Positions 18,498 through 27,647 of a stretch of DNA of 64,000 bases are shown one piece after another. Position numbers and translations under genes: made by a program. The DNA lies in NCBI RefSeq assembly GCF_016772475.1, contig NZ_CP068595.1, forward strand, positions 6,324,001-6,388,000. The letters are read 5' to 3'. This DNA is from Paenibacillus sonchi. Lineage in GTDB: Bacteria; Bacillota; Bacilli; Paenibacillales; Paenibacillaceae. The notes below the pieces were generated by a model. The model did no database searches. It was not told the origin of the DNA and saw only the letters and a list, made by a program, of their open reading frames with translations. Numbering within the stretch: the first letter of the stretch is position 1; every line of letters starts with the position of its first letter.

Positions 18498-19616
18498 CTA
18501 TATTATACCATTTGGGTATGGTACGAACTGCCTTTCACATTTACTGTGAGGCAATTGAACGGTAACCGAAGTGCCATGACCTACTTTACTTTTGACATCG
18601 ATGGTTCCTTGATGTGCGGTGATGATCTGCTTTACAATCGCCATTCCTAATCCGGTACTGCCTGTGGGGGTATCCGTTGAAGTCCCCCGATAATACCTGT
18701 CAAATAGACAGGCGATACTTTGTTCATCCATTCCTTGTCCGTTATCTGTGATCTGTACCTGGACATGAGAATTACCATGTATGTGTACAATTATGGATGT
18801 ACCCGCTAAATTATGAACAACTGCATTTACAAAAAGGTTTGAAAAGGCTCTTTTCAGCAACCCGGCATCCCCCATTACATAAAGGGGCTCTTCTCCACCC
18901 AATATTTCAAAGTGATTTGCCTTATTCAGAGGCATATTTGCTGCTTCAGCAACCGTTCTGCGAATGAACTCCACCAGCTCAATTTTTTGTGAGGAAAACT
19001 TAAAACCAGTTGACTGATCCATCTGGAAGGCAATTCCAAGGTCATTAATAAGTTCTTCCATATAGGTTGACTTATTCCGAATCAATTGCAAAAACTCTTT
19101 TTTCTCATCTTTGTTCCATTCATGTTCATCTGATAAAAGCATGTCCGTATAACCCGAGATATAAGACAATGGGGTCTTCAAATCATGAGTGACGCCTGCC
19201 GCCCAATCCTGTCTCAACTGTTCAAACTTTTGCCGTTTACGTTCATTTTCCTGCAAGGTCAGGGAAAGAGATTCAAGATTGGCGTAGACCTCCCTGTAAA
19301 GACGGCTGGAAAGGGAGAAATAACGTTTTTTCCTGTCATGAACCAGAAACTCCCCGCATGATAACTTTTTGATTTTTACTAAAATATCAGCCATCGGCCG
19401 CGCAACATAATAGCCATAAAACAAACAATACAGAAAGTAAGCCGTAATAATGATTCCTGTTGTCAGATTAACGAAAAAGAGCTTTTCCGGTTGCCTCAGC
19501 ACAACAATATAGAAAACCGCCGGCAACGAGACGGTCAGGAACAACAGGATCTGATGTACAATAAAGCTCAATGTAAAACGGACCACCAACTTGCCATTTG
19601 TAAAATTCACTCTCAT
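18498..19616 (-). CDS. Intramembrane-sensing histidine kinase
   Basis: 372 residues. Two membrane helices (about 14-37 and 47-70) are separated by only some ten residues, the mark of kinases that sense through an ABC transporter or within the membrane. A short HAMP-like linker leads to the HisKA motif GVTHDLKTPLSYISGYTDML (phospho-His near 142), then N-box FSNLFVNAVVHN, G1 DNGQGM and G2 GSTGLGMAIVKQI. The start overlaps the response-regulator stop (ATGA). Its pairing with a BcrAB-type ABC exporter suggests detection of a cell-wall-active peptide (family knowledge plus context). Confidence 0.93.
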   Translation of the reverse strand: MRVNFTNGKLVVRFTLSFIVHQILLFLTVSLPAVFYIVVLRQPEKLFFVNLTTGIIITAYFLYCLFYGYYVARPMADILVKIKKLSCGEFLVHDRKKRYFSLSSRLYREVYANLESLSLTLQENERKRQKFEQLRQDWAAGVTHDLKTPLSYISGYTDMLLSDEHEWNKDEKKEFLQLIRNKSTYMEELINDLGIAFQMDQSTGFKFSSQKIELVEFIRRTVAEAANMPLNKANHFEILGGEEPLYVMGDAGLLKRAFSNLFVNAVVHNLAGTSIIVHIHGNSHVQVQITDNGQGMDEQSIACLFDRYYRGTSTDTPTGSTGLGMAIVKQIITAHQGTIDVKSKVGHGTSVTVQLPHSKCERQFVPYPNGII

Positions 19617-20329
19617 ATCAAGTCACCCTGTTTGGGAGGGACAAACTTGTAGCCAATACCTCTTAGAGTAACGATCAGAGATGGCTGTTTTGCATCTTGC
19701 TCGATTTTTTTACGTAGGCGCATGATATGAATGGCAACCGTCTTCTCGTCTCCGATGCTGTCGTAGCCCCATACATGCTCATACAATTGCCCTGCGGTAA
19801 ATATCTGATTGGGGTGGTCAGCCATGAATAGGAGAAGCTCAAATTCTTTAGCCGGGCAAGAAATTTCCTCTCCATTCACCCATAATTGAGCAGCTTTCTT
19901 ATCAATGACAACAGAACCGAAGCGATAAATCTCTGTTGTCTGGGCAGCAGCCTGATATTGTTCTAACCTTCGAAACTGGACATGGATCCGTGCGGCAACT
20001 TCCAAAGGATTAAACGGCTTTGTAATATAATCGTCCCCTCCAATCCCAAGTCCGGTCAATTTATCCAAATCACTTGAGCGGGCAGTAAGAAATAGAATAG
20101 GGACGGCGGTATACTGACGGATTTTTTGACACAATTGGAATCCGTCCGTATCAGGTAACATAACATCCAATACAATCAGGTCATACGGATGATGGCTTAT
20201 TTTTTCCAAGGCTTCCTGACCCGTAAAAGCACTGCTGATGGCCGTATAACCCTCCTTGCGAAGGATGGTTTCCAGCATCTTGACAATGCCGGGTTCGTCA
20301 TCAATGATGAGTATTTTTTGTAAACGCAA
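19613..20329 (-). CDS. OmpR-family response regulator
   Basis: 238 residues. The receiver has acidic pocket IIDDEP, phospho-acceptor in LIVLDVMLPDTDG (Asp near 53), Thr in LFLTARSS and Lys in DYITKPFNP; the C-terminal winged helix ends LRGIGYKFV. The TTG start at 20329 is preceded by GGAGG. It is coupled to the kinase gene by a four-base overlap and follows the ABC permease by 70 bases. Confidence 0.94.
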   Translation of the reverse strand: MRLQKILIIDDEPGIVKMLETILRKEGYTAISSAFTGQEALEKISHHPYDLIVLDVMLPDTDGFQLCQKIRQYTAVPILFLTARSSDLDKLTGLGIGGDDYITKPFNPLEVAARIHVQFRRLEQYQAAAQTTEIYRFGSVVIDKKAAQLWVNGEEISCPAKEFELLLFMADHPNQIFTAGQLYEHVWGYDSIGDEKTVAIHIMRLRKKIEQDAKQPSLIVTLRGIGYKFVPPKQGDLI

Positions 20330-20399
20330 CCTTCCTTCCTCCTTTCTCGCTAGGGTGGTCTCTATTTTCTATTATCTAACGAAATGTATTACATGACCA

Positions 20400-21335
20400 C
20401 TAGATCGATACGTCGCGTTTCTTGAATACGAACCAGCTTAGAAGTGTCAGTGCAGCAATGTATACAAGCAACACGGCGATGGAAAAGTTCAGCGTCATTT
20501 CGGGTCTGGCTGGAAGATGGTAAATGTACAGGCTTATGTCGCTGTTAGCAAAAGGAAGGTACTTTAACCATTCCATTTTTGCTGTTGCTTCAATCATGGA
20601 ATTGCCCACGATCATAATAAATAACGATATTCCGAGCGCTAAGACACTGCTCTGCAAAACCGTCGATACTGCGAAAGCGAGGGTGACATAGCCCATGACC
20701 GGGAAAATACTTAAACCGTACATTTTTATGATCTGTACCAAAACATTCAGTTGTACAACTTGTCCATGCTGGTTCAAAAATAAATCAGTCGTGTGGATGT
20801 TGCCCAATCCATAAAACAAAGCGTTCGCAGCATAACCGCATATAACCAATAGCATCAGCATAACGATGGCAAACAGAGACACAGCGATATATTTGGAAAA
20901 CAGAATTTTAGCGCGGCTGTGCGGGCGGATCAGCAAGAGTTTCATCGTTCCGTTTGAATATTCGCCGGCTACCATATCCGCAGCAATGATAATTGCGAAA
21001 ACGACAACCATTTCGATTAAGCCGGAGAAAGTGAGCAAAGCTGCCCAAGGATTATTAGAGGGTTCAGGTAAGTTGTTTTCCAAGCGATATTTTGCAATCT
21101 TCAGCTTGTTTTCTGCATCGGCACGTAACGTAGGGGATAGCTCCGTAATTTTTAAACGTTCTTCATACTGCTGGACGACTTGTGTTGTTTCAGCCCGCCA
21201 ATCTTGGGAATTCGTGTTGTTGATTTTACCTAAGATCGAAGAACCAGTAGTGATGGCAAAAAGCAACAACAGAAAAATCCATGTCAATTTTCGACTGTAT
21301 ATTTTCATGCTTTCGTTGGCAACCAGTCCGATCAT
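20400..21335 (-). CDS. ABC-2 type permease of a BcrB/LanE-like exporter
   Basis: 311 residues with six hydrophobic segments: one at the N-terminus, a long external loop (residues 35-95), then five more toward the C-terminus, with the MVAGEYSNGTMKLLL signature near 120 that contacts the ATPase. Its start overlaps the stop of the ATPase gene by four bases. Such permeases export or extrude lantibiotics, bacitracin and similar peptides; the particular substrate cannot be told. Confidence 0.9.
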   Translation of the reverse strand: MIGLVANESMKIYSRKLTWIFLLLLFAITTGSSILGKINNTNSQDWRAETTQVVQQYEERLKITELSPTLRADAENKLKIAKYRLENNLPEPSNNPWAALLTFSGLIEMVVVFAIIIAADMVAGEYSNGTMKLLLIRPHSRAKILFSKYIAVSLFAIVMLMLLVICGYAANALFYGLGNIHTTDLFLNQHGQVVQLNVLVQIIKMYGLSIFPVMGYVTLAFAVSTVLQSSVLALGISLFIMIVGNSMIEATAKMEWLKYLPFANSDISLYIYHLPARPEMTLNFSIAVLLVYIAALTLLSWFVFKKRDVSI

Positions 21336-22255
21336 TTTTTTCTCTCCGTTATCTCTAAAAATTTTTCTTCCAAAGACTGCTCTTGTACTTGAATGCTGTA
21401 TACTTGGATGCCTGCTTGCATGAGGAGCTTATTGACGGTTGGTATTTCATCTTTGTTCAACGGAATCAATAACTGCCCCGGCTGTCTTGCCGGCAGGGTT
21501 GCCTTATTTAAAGTGGCTATCAGCCTTTTTGCCTGTTCAATTTGGGAAGGTTCAATGGTGACGCAAACATGAGAATTTCCGCTATGGACAAAGTCTCGTA
21601 TGCTTTGAATACGGACCAGCTTTCCATTTTGCAGAACACCCACTCGATCACACATCAATTCCATTTCGGAAAGTAAATGGCTTGAAACAAAAACAGCTAC
21701 GCCTTCTTCATGAGCGAGTCTTTTCAAGTAGTTACGCAATTCGTGAATCCCGGCGGGATCAAGCCCGTTCGTCGGCTCATCCAAAATAAGAAGGGATGGA
21801 CGATGCAGAAGGGCTTGAGCGATACCGAGTCGTTGCCTCATGCCTAAAGAATAGGTTCTTACTTTGTCGTGAATTCTGTCCTTTAGCCCAACGAGCTCCA
21901 CAATTTCTTCAATACGGGTTTTGGTAACGCCGGGAGCCATCCGTGCATAATGCTTTAAATTTTGATACCCTGTCAAATATTTATACAAATCCGGATTTTC
22001 AACAATAGCTCCTACATTCCGAATCGCCTTGTTGAAGTCTTTGATAATACTGTGTCCCATAATGAGAATTTCTCCCTGACTGATCTTGATCAGTCCTACC
22101 ATCATGCGAATAGTGGTCGTTTTCCCTGCTCCGTTGGGGCCTAAGAAACCAAATACTTCTCCGGCTGGAATATCGAACGAAAGATCGTCCACGATCGTCT
22201 TTTTTCCGATTCTTTTTGTTGCGTGTTGGAACTGTACTACCAGTGTCTGATTCAT
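21332..22255 (-). CDS. ABC transporter ATPase, BcrA/LanF-like
   Basis: 307 residues with Walker A GPNGAGKTT (about 38-46), Q-loop, signature YSLGMRQRLGIAQAL, Walker B LLILDEPTNGLD and switch His SSHLLSEM, plus the C-terminal extension of peptide-resistance ABC proteins. It forms the exporter with the next gene. AAAGGAA precedes ATG 22255. The 215-base gap upstream holds the terminator of the serine hydrolase gene, so the ABC-regulator-kinase genes probably have their own promoter; an AT-rich TATAAT-like box is present but no convincing -35. Confidence 0.93.
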   Translation of the reverse strand: MNQTLVVQFQHATKRIGKKTIVDDLSFDIPAGEVFGFLGPNGAGKTTTIRMMVGLIKISQGEILIMGHSIIKDFNKAIRNVGAIVENPDLYKYLTGYQNLKHYARMAPGVTKTRIEEIVELVGLKDRIHDKVRTYSLGMRQRLGIAQALLHRPSLLILDEPTNGLDPAGIHELRNYLKRLAHEEGVAVFVSSHLLSEMELMCDRVGVLQNGKLVRIQSIRDFVHSGNSHVCVTIEPSQIEQAKRLIATLNKATLPARQPGQLLIPLNKDEIPTVNKLLMQAGIQVYSIQVQEQSLEEKFLEITERKK

Positions 22256-22383
22256 AAATTCATTTCCTTTCTATCGGGCTAAAAAACCTTTCCGGCAATT
22301 TCAAGCAAATTATAAAAAGCGAAAATAAACGGAAGGTAAACGGGGAACAAACATGCCATAAACATTGCAAAGAGCGAAAATAA

Positions 22384-22406
22384 CTTCGAGTCAACTTGAC
22401 CCGAAG
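22384..22406. terminator. Hairpin terminator between serine hydrolase and ABC genes
   Basis: Stem CTTCG-GTCA/TGAC-CGAAG with one A-C mismatch and a short loop, flanked by AAATAA and TTATTTTT. It follows the serine hydrolase stop at 22471 on the minus strand. A 63-codon frame across it has no ribosome site and was not called. Confidence 0.65.
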
Positions 22407-22470
22407 TAGTTATTTTTCCTTTTCTGTTTTCAGGCGGGGAAAGGCTCAAAGGAGAACACGAAGTCTTCAT

Positions 22471-23982
22471 TCAGTCGATCAACTTATAACAACTTTTTTT
22501 CAAGCATGAGCAGTTGATACAAGCCAAGATAATGGATAACATGCAGCTAATAGCAGCAAGCCCCATCGACAACAATACTGAATAGGACATCCATACGCTA
22601 ATCATATTGTAATTGTAGTTCAACAGATAAGGCCAGATCAGCACCACTACCAACAGCAGTGCTCTAAAGAGCAGAGTAATACGAGCCCTGATTCTTTTCC
22701 TGCGTCTAGCATTTTCATCTATTATGTTTTGGTTTTTCACTCCGGTTAGTTTAATAACCTTAAGAGTAATGCCAATAGCGGCTAACAGGACCAGGAACGA
22801 TGATACCAAATCAATTATTATGTAGCTATCGTCATATTTGAAGTTGTGCATTGGATTCCCATTCATTTGCTCATACTTATTCTTAGCAATCAGCGAGGGT
22901 GCAGTTGAATTCAAATTAGCCAGTGCGAATACCGCCTCCTGCCGCTCCAGGTCGATAATGACCTGAGAGGAATAATTCGGGTTACTTCCGCTATGACTAA
23001 TCACCCGGTTGACCCGGTCATTGTTCCATCCGAAGGAATAGTATTGGTTCTTAGCTTCATATCCGGCTGCCCGGATGTCAACCTCATGAGATTGTTGAAT
23101 GGCGTTCTTCAGATTATCCGGTACATCGCTTATTCCCATCTGGGCGTTGATCCAATGCTCCAAATCCTTTATATTCGTTACCAAATATCCCGCAGCAATA
23201 TTCCCGTAATATCTGGGGGCATTATATGCTAAGCTTTTTCCAAAAAACACGCGATAGCCTTGGGTAAGCTGATCCGGTTTCTTTTCCTGTCCTGTTGAAA
23301 AATAACTGTCTGTCATCCCCAGCGGAACCAGTATGTGTTGAGTCACATAATCCTGATAGCTTATGCCTGTAACTTGTTCAATAATCATTGCTAAAATATC
23401 ATAATTAACAGTTGCATACAGATGCTCAGTCCCGGGATATGTATCTAATGCAATGTCTGAAATCTTATGTATGGTTGTTCCAAGCATTCCCTCAGCAATA
23501 CCTTCTGGAATTAACCTGATGCTCCATGACGGTATACCGCTTGTATGAGCCAACAGCTGGTTAATCGAAATCTTAGTTTTCTCTCCTTTATAGGTTGGCG
23601 CAAACCATGGAAGATAATCTGAAATATAATCGGAATAAGCTAAGGCTCCCTCTTCTTGTAACAAAATTATAGCCAGAGCCGTAAACGCCTTGGTGGTCGA
23701 GCCCAATTCAAACAACGATTCTTCAGTGACCTGCTTTTTTTGATCAACATCGGCGTAGCCGTATACCTTAAATTCTGATTTGCCCTGCTTAGATGATACG
23801 ATAGCTACGCCTGGAGTCGCTGTTTTGTCCATGATGGTTTCCACCATGTTTTGCTCATTATCATATTTCCCTGATGCAAATAAAGTTCCAATCCCATGCC
23901 AACAGGCAATAGTAGTGATAATCACGATCAGCAGGATTATACCTACTGCAGCTATAGTTCCTTTTCTCCTAATTATCTTCAA
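22471..23982 (-). CDS. Membrane-bound serine hydrolase, beta-lactamase/PBP-like
   Basis: About 503 residues. An N-terminal membrane anchor is followed by a class-C-beta-lactamase-type domain with catalytic SxxK in FELGSTTKAFTALAI (near residue 96) and LLAHTSGIPSW; where the YxN motif is expected the sequence is YATVNYDILAM, with Thr at the usual Asn position. Three to four helices follow at the C-terminus. Such proteins act on D-Ala peptides or esters. A TTG at 23982 has GAGGGGG nine bases upstream and is preferred over TTG 23988. Position before the peptide-type ABC/kinase genes suggests a role in cell-wall or peptide defence (inference). Confidence 0.85.
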   Translation of the reverse strand: MKIIRRKGTIAAVGIILLIVIITTIACWHGIGTLFASGKYDNEQNMVETIMDKTATPGVAIVSSKQGKSEFKVYGYADVDQKKQVTEESLFELGSTTKAFTALAIILLQEEGALAYSDYISDYLPWFAPTYKGEKTKISINQLLAHTSGIPSWSIRLIPEGIAEGMLGTTIHKISDIALDTYPGTEHLYATVNYDILAMIIEQVTGISYQDYVTQHILVPLGMTDSYFSTGQEKKPDQLTQGYRVFFGKSLAYNAPRYYGNIAAGYLVTNIKDLEHWINAQMGISDVPDNLKNAIQQSHEVDIRAAGYEAKNQYYSFGWNNDRVNRVISHSGSNPNYSSQVIIDLERQEAVFALANLNSTAPSLIAKNKYEQMNGNPMHNFKYDDSYIIIDLVSSFLVLLAAIGITLKVIKLTGVKNQNIIDENARRRKRIRARITLLFRALLLVVVLIWPYLLNYNYNMISVWMSYSVLLSMGLAAISCMLSIILACINCSCLKKSCYKLID

Positions 23983-24022
23983 GTTCAAAATCCCCCTCTT
24001 TTCTAAACACGCAGTGCTCTTT

Positions 24023-24235
24023 TTAATTTAGACGTTCGATCTCCCCCATTCCCTTCAAATATACATCTTGCCTCCAAATCAAAAACTCCTGCCAAAACAT
24101 CAGCAGAAGTTTCATTAAAAAACAGGCGAATACACTGATTACCACCAAAAAAATAGCGACGATAATCAGCCTGAAGAACACCGGTACTTCACTGAAAAAG
24201 TCAAAAAATCCGCCTGGTTCCCTGAATCCGCCCAC
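24023..24235 (-). CDS. Small single-pass membrane protein (70 aa)
   Basis: Not recognised. The frame MGGFREPGGFFDFFSEVPVF is followed by a strong hydrophobic segment (residues 22-50) and a charged tail. It starts with GTG directly after the stop codon of the pectinacetylesterase-like gene, and AAAGGGGG lies seven bases upstream inside that gene, so the two are translationally coupled. It could stabilise or anchor the upstream product. Confidence 0.65.
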   Translation of the reverse strand: MGGFREPGGFFDFFSEVPVFFRLIIVAIFLVVISVFACFLMKLLLMFWQEFLIWRQDVYLKGMGEIERLN

Positions 24236-25477
24236 CTATTCGCCCCCTTTCGTACCACCGTTCTCTTCTGGAGTGCCCTTTTTTTCCGTCCGCTCCCCTT
24301 CATCCGCCGGAGCAGACAATAACTTACCGCCAACGGAATATTTCTGCCGTTTGTTGATGATATCATCCAGCCAATCCGCCAGCCGCACCCCGTCTTCCTC
24401 TGTCTTGAATAATACGTCCCGGGTCGCGAAGGTATGCGAGGTGGTTCCTTTTTTGGCATCCAGCCCGTCATCGGTCACAAAATAAACATAATTCGGAAGG
24501 GTTTCGGCCAATTCCCGGACCGCTGACGTCATCCTTCTAGACCAGGCGGCTGCATCGCTTTGGCTGGAGACCGGGGCTTTATCGTTGATTTTATTCTCAA
24601 AATGGGTCAAAATTTCATCGTACAAAGAATAGGATTGCAAAAACACCGTCCCGTCCGCCATTTGACGGCTATTGCCTCTAACCGCCGCGCCGATCAGGTC
24701 CGCAGCCGCCGGATAACCGAAGTTCTCCTTGAAATCGGCATGCCATTCGTTATCAACGATCCCAGGCCATTTGTCGCTGTACAAAAAAGAACTGTCCGAA
24801 TATTGATAAATTTCGGCATCTTTGTAATGCCCGGCGATTTCGCGCGCCCAGAAGGCCGACCCGAAGCCGCCGGCGCTCTCTCCGGCAATCAGCAGTTTAT
24901 CCGGCTGAACGGCATGTTCGTAAATCCAGTCCAGACTGCTTTGCACATTATTTTTGCCGTTATAATTGACAATAAGGCTGCTGCCATCCTTCTCCGGGTA
25001 TTTGGCGATACGGTTGCCGATATGGAAATCGCCGGTCGAATAAGGAATATATGCGACATTCCACTCCCGGAAGGGGTTCTCCGGCCGGTCCGCCATGATG
25101 CCGTCCAGCAGGGTCAGCATGTAAAAAGGCACACTCGCAAAGTAATTGCCGGGATCTTTTCCCGTGAGAATGTTGGTAATTTTCATCGGGTTAGCCGCGC
25201 TGGGGGCATCCCAGCTAACCCCGCCGCCGGAGAAAAAAATAATCCAGTTGCGGCTGCTCCCTTTTTTGGTCAGCAGATAATATTCCGAGCCGTCGCTTGA
25301 ACGGACGTTTCCGCCCAATTCCACCCTGTTCCACTTATGAGGCTTCGTATCGGCGTACTCGGCAATCTGTGTCGGCCGTTTAATGACAAAGGCATACACT
25401 ACGCCCGCTCCCGCCAGGATTATGGCCAGCAGCGCTACCAATGAAATCTTCAGCCATTTACCGGTTTTCCTCTTCAT
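24236..25477 (-). CDS. Pectinacetylesterase-like alpha/beta hydrolase, membrane-anchored
   Basis: 413 residues with an N-terminal signal anchor (about 9-31), then the PAE family pattern: WIIFFSGGGVSWD (oxyanion region, near 80), AYIPYSTGDFHIG, the nucleophile elbow LLIAGESAGGFGSAFW (Ser near 200) and SHTFATRDVLF with the likely catalytic His near 345. The family deacetylates pectin or other acyl esters outside the cell. A hydrophilic Lys/Glu/Gly-rich tail follows. Ribosome site AGGAGG is 13 bases from ATG 25477. Distant from plant PAE, so the substrate is open. Confidence 0.82.
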   Translation of the reverse strand: MKRKTGKWLKISLVALLAIILAGAGVVYAFVIKRPTQIAEYADTKPHKWNRVELGGNVRSSDGSEYYLLTKKGSSRNWIIFFSGGGVSWDAPSAANPMKITNILTGKDPGNYFASVPFYMLTLLDGIMADRPENPFREWNVAYIPYSTGDFHIGNRIAKYPEKDGSSLIVNYNGKNNVQSSLDWIYEHAVQPDKLLIAGESAGGFGSAFWAREIAGHYKDAEIYQYSDSSFLYSDKWPGIVDNEWHADFKENFGYPAAADLIGAAVRGNSRQMADGTVFLQSYSLYDEILTHFENKINDKAPVSSQSDAAAWSRRMTSAVRELAETLPNYVYFVTDDGLDAKKGTTSHTFATRDVLFKTEEDGVRLADWLDDIINKRQKYSVGGKLLSAPADEGERTEKKGTPEENGGTKGGE

Positions 25478-25497
25478 TTCCCCTGATCCCTCCTTGC

Positions 25498-26093
25498 TTA
25501 AAGCTGCTGCACATAACCCAACTTAATTCTGAATTCCTTATCCCGGCCAATCACATACTCCATCTGTATATCAAACGGCTCCAGCGCCACATGATGCGCG
25601 TTAATCTCCACCGCATCAACACAGCCCAATGCCCGGTAAAAAGCCTGTGTTTCTTCCGCGGAATGCGCTGAGATATACAGCTTCTGCGCACCCCACGCTT
25701 CAGCCTGCTGTGCCGCCATCATAAACAAGCTTCTTCCAAGCCCGGCATGGCGGAAATCCATGGAGACATGCAGCTGCATTAAATCCGCATACTGCTGCGC
25801 ACTGCCGAACAGCTTGCGCAGCAATGCGGCAAACGCGGCGATTTGCCCGTTATGTACAGCACATATGACCTTCCCCCATTATGAATACATCTATGAAAAT
25901 CCTCGGCAATGATTTCGTTTTTGGTTGCAGCGTCCCAGTTGTCAATGAACGGTGCATCGACCAGCTTCCGCTCCCCTTCTACTGTGCGCCAGGCACGGGT
26001 CACCCGTTGAAATCTGTTGAAGGAATCCAGCAGGCCCGGCCGCAAATCATCCAGGCTTAAGCTTTTAAATTCTATATTTTGAATCCTCATCAT
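25498..26093 (-). pseudogene. GNAT acetyltransferase, frameshifted by one missing G
   Basis: The first frame (MMRIQNIEFKSLSLDDLRPG onward) fits the first ~75 residues, and the acetyl-CoA-binding part (LMQLHVSMDFRHAGLGRSLF, then EETQAFYRALGCVDA) lies in another frame. Adding one G to the run at 25873-25877 gives HNGGKVICAVHNGQIAAF and a continuous 198-residue GNAT protein. ATG 26093 is nine bases after GGAG. N-acetylation of an unknown amine is the family role. Probably intact in the organism. Confidence 0.82.
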
Positions 26094-26268
26094 CCCCATC
26101 ATCTCCGCTCTTCAACAATTCCTCTCTGCTTCTTACGGGAACACCAGCCGTATCAATGCGCCTATGGACCAAAATTAACTATAACCATTTAGTATCGGTA
26201 TGATGCATCCATCTCATGTTATATTGGAGTGGCAAATACTGGCGAACATACTAAAGGGGTTATACACT

Positions 26269-27357
26269 ATGGATGAACATACGAAACATAAATTGCTTGA
26301 AAAAAACGAACGGCTCATCAACATGGTCATTGAGCGCGTAAGACGTGATTTTCCGGAAGACATCGCCATTATAGCGCTCTCGGGCTCATTTGTAACGGGT
26401 GATTTTCATGAAAAAAGCGACCTGGATCTGATCATCATCAACAATACCGACAGAGGCTGGGAGATATCATCTTGCTTTATCTTGGACGATGTCGGTTATG
26501 ATCTATACTGCTCTCCGTGGAATACGCGCATTGAACAGCAGGCGAATCTGGAAAGTCCCATGGTTTCTTCGCTTATCCATATGAAGGTGCTTTACTGTGC
26601 AAAACCCGAATTTTTGGAGAGATTGAAAGGTTATCAGCAAAAGGCGCTTGATGAACTGGCCAAGCCCATTGGCGAAACCTCCCTTGCCAGGGCACAGGCG
26701 TATATCTGTATGGCAAAGCAATCCTATGCAGAAGCTTTGTTGGCAGAGGAAACCGGTGCTGTCCGTTATGCGGCAGGCAATCTGGCTCTTGAGCTTTTCA
26801 ACGCGATTAATTGTCTCAATAATACTTTCTTTCAGCAAGGGATCAAGCGATATCTGGAAGAACTGCGCCCCTTGAAATATTTGCCCCATCATTTCGAACA
26901 AACTTATCTGGACCTGGTAAATGCCCGGTCGGTGGAAGAACTCAGAAGTATGGCCTTCCGTCTATTGAAAAATACAACAGTGCTTTATGATCAAATGCAA
27001 GCGGAACTGGTTGAACCTCCGGTTCCAACCTATGATAATCTAAAAGGCACATATGAAGAAATGTGGTCCAATCAGAGAAATAAGATCATTGCCAGCACAC
27101 AGGCCAAGGATAAGTCATACGCCTTTCTTACCGCGCTAAGCGCTCAGGATTTTCTGGATGAGATGCTGGTTAGCCGGGGAACCGCGAAGTTCGATGTCAT
27201 GAAGCATTTCTCGGCGGATGCGCTGGAAACTTTTCAGGAACGTTTTATGGAAATTATGGACGAATACCTTGATGAATATAAAAAAGTCGGCAGGGAAGTT
27301 GCCCGCTATGAATCTATTGAAGAGTTAACCAAAAGTTTTATGGGCGGCAGCGTATAA
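26269..27357 (+). CDS. Nucleotidyltransferase-fold protein
   Basis: 362 residues. The N-terminal domain carries the polymerase-beta-like motif GSFVTGDFHEKSDLDLIII (about residues 43-61: GS..., two Asp that bind metal), then a helical C-terminal part. Relatives include kanamycin-type and MNT nucleotidyltransferases; substrate unknown. ATG 26269 is nine bases after AAGGGG; the longer frame from 26200 has no ribosome site. It is one of few plus-strand genes and ends in a strong hairpin. Confidence 0.82.
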   Translation: MDEHTKHKLLEKNERLINMVIERVRRDFPEDIAIIALSGSFVTGDFHEKSDLDLIIINNTDRGWEISSCFILDDVGYDLYCSPWNTRIEQQANLESPMVSSLIHMKVLYCAKPEFLERLKGYQQKALDELAKPIGETSLARAQAYICMAKQSYAEALLAEETGAVRYAAGNLALELFNAINCLNNTFFQQGIKRYLEELRPLKYLPHHFEQTYLDLVNARSVEELRSMAFRLLKNTTVLYDQMQAELVEPPVPTYDNLKGTYEEMWSNQRNKIIASTQAKDKSYAFLTALSAQDFLDEMLVSRGTAKFDVMKHFSADALETFQERFMEIMDEYLDEYKKVGREVARYESIEELTKSFMGGSV

Positions 27358-27366
27358 CATAGATTC

Positions 27367-27395
27367 GGGAAGCCGGCTACCCGGCTTCCCTTTGT
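27367..27395 (+). terminator. Terminator after the nucleotidyltransferase gene
   Basis: Perfect 10-base stem GGGAAGCCGG/CCGGCTTCCC with a CTAC loop, followed by TTTGTT. Confidence 0.85.
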
Positions 27396-27615
27396 TAAAT
27401 GGCTATCCACCAGAACACGCCATATTTATCAATCAGATTTGCACAATACCTGTTCCAGTCGCATGGACCCAAAGAATCAATAACCTTCCCCCGTTGCTCA
27501 ATACATCAAATGCCCTTCGAACAGCTTCTTCACGCTTTTTTCTAAACCAAAGGCTTTACAATAGAAATCAGCAGCTTCTATGCTTCCTTTGACATAAACC
27601 TGTGTGCTAATTTTC
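27395..27615 (-). pseudogene. Remnant of a PhnB-like VOC protein
   Basis: The frame starts at a TTG (27615) after AAAGGGAG and reads KISTQVYVKGSIEAADFYCK, the family start, then jumps to REEAVRRAFDVLSNGG and finally CANLIDKYGVFWWIAI, the family end. About half of the usual 140 residues is missing. Two joins are needed: an internal deletion near 27535, and a one-G loss in the run at 27488-27492 that hides the C-terminus. Unlike the other frameshifted genes, the deletion makes this a true remnant. Confidence 0.75.
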
Positions 27616-27647
27616 AAGGTTATCTCCCTTTCGTACAAAAACGCTAG

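Noticed and set aside
22279..22470. 63-codon minus frame downstream of the serine hydrolase
   Set aside because: It spans a terminator hairpin, has no ribosome site, and begins directly at the stop of the gene before.
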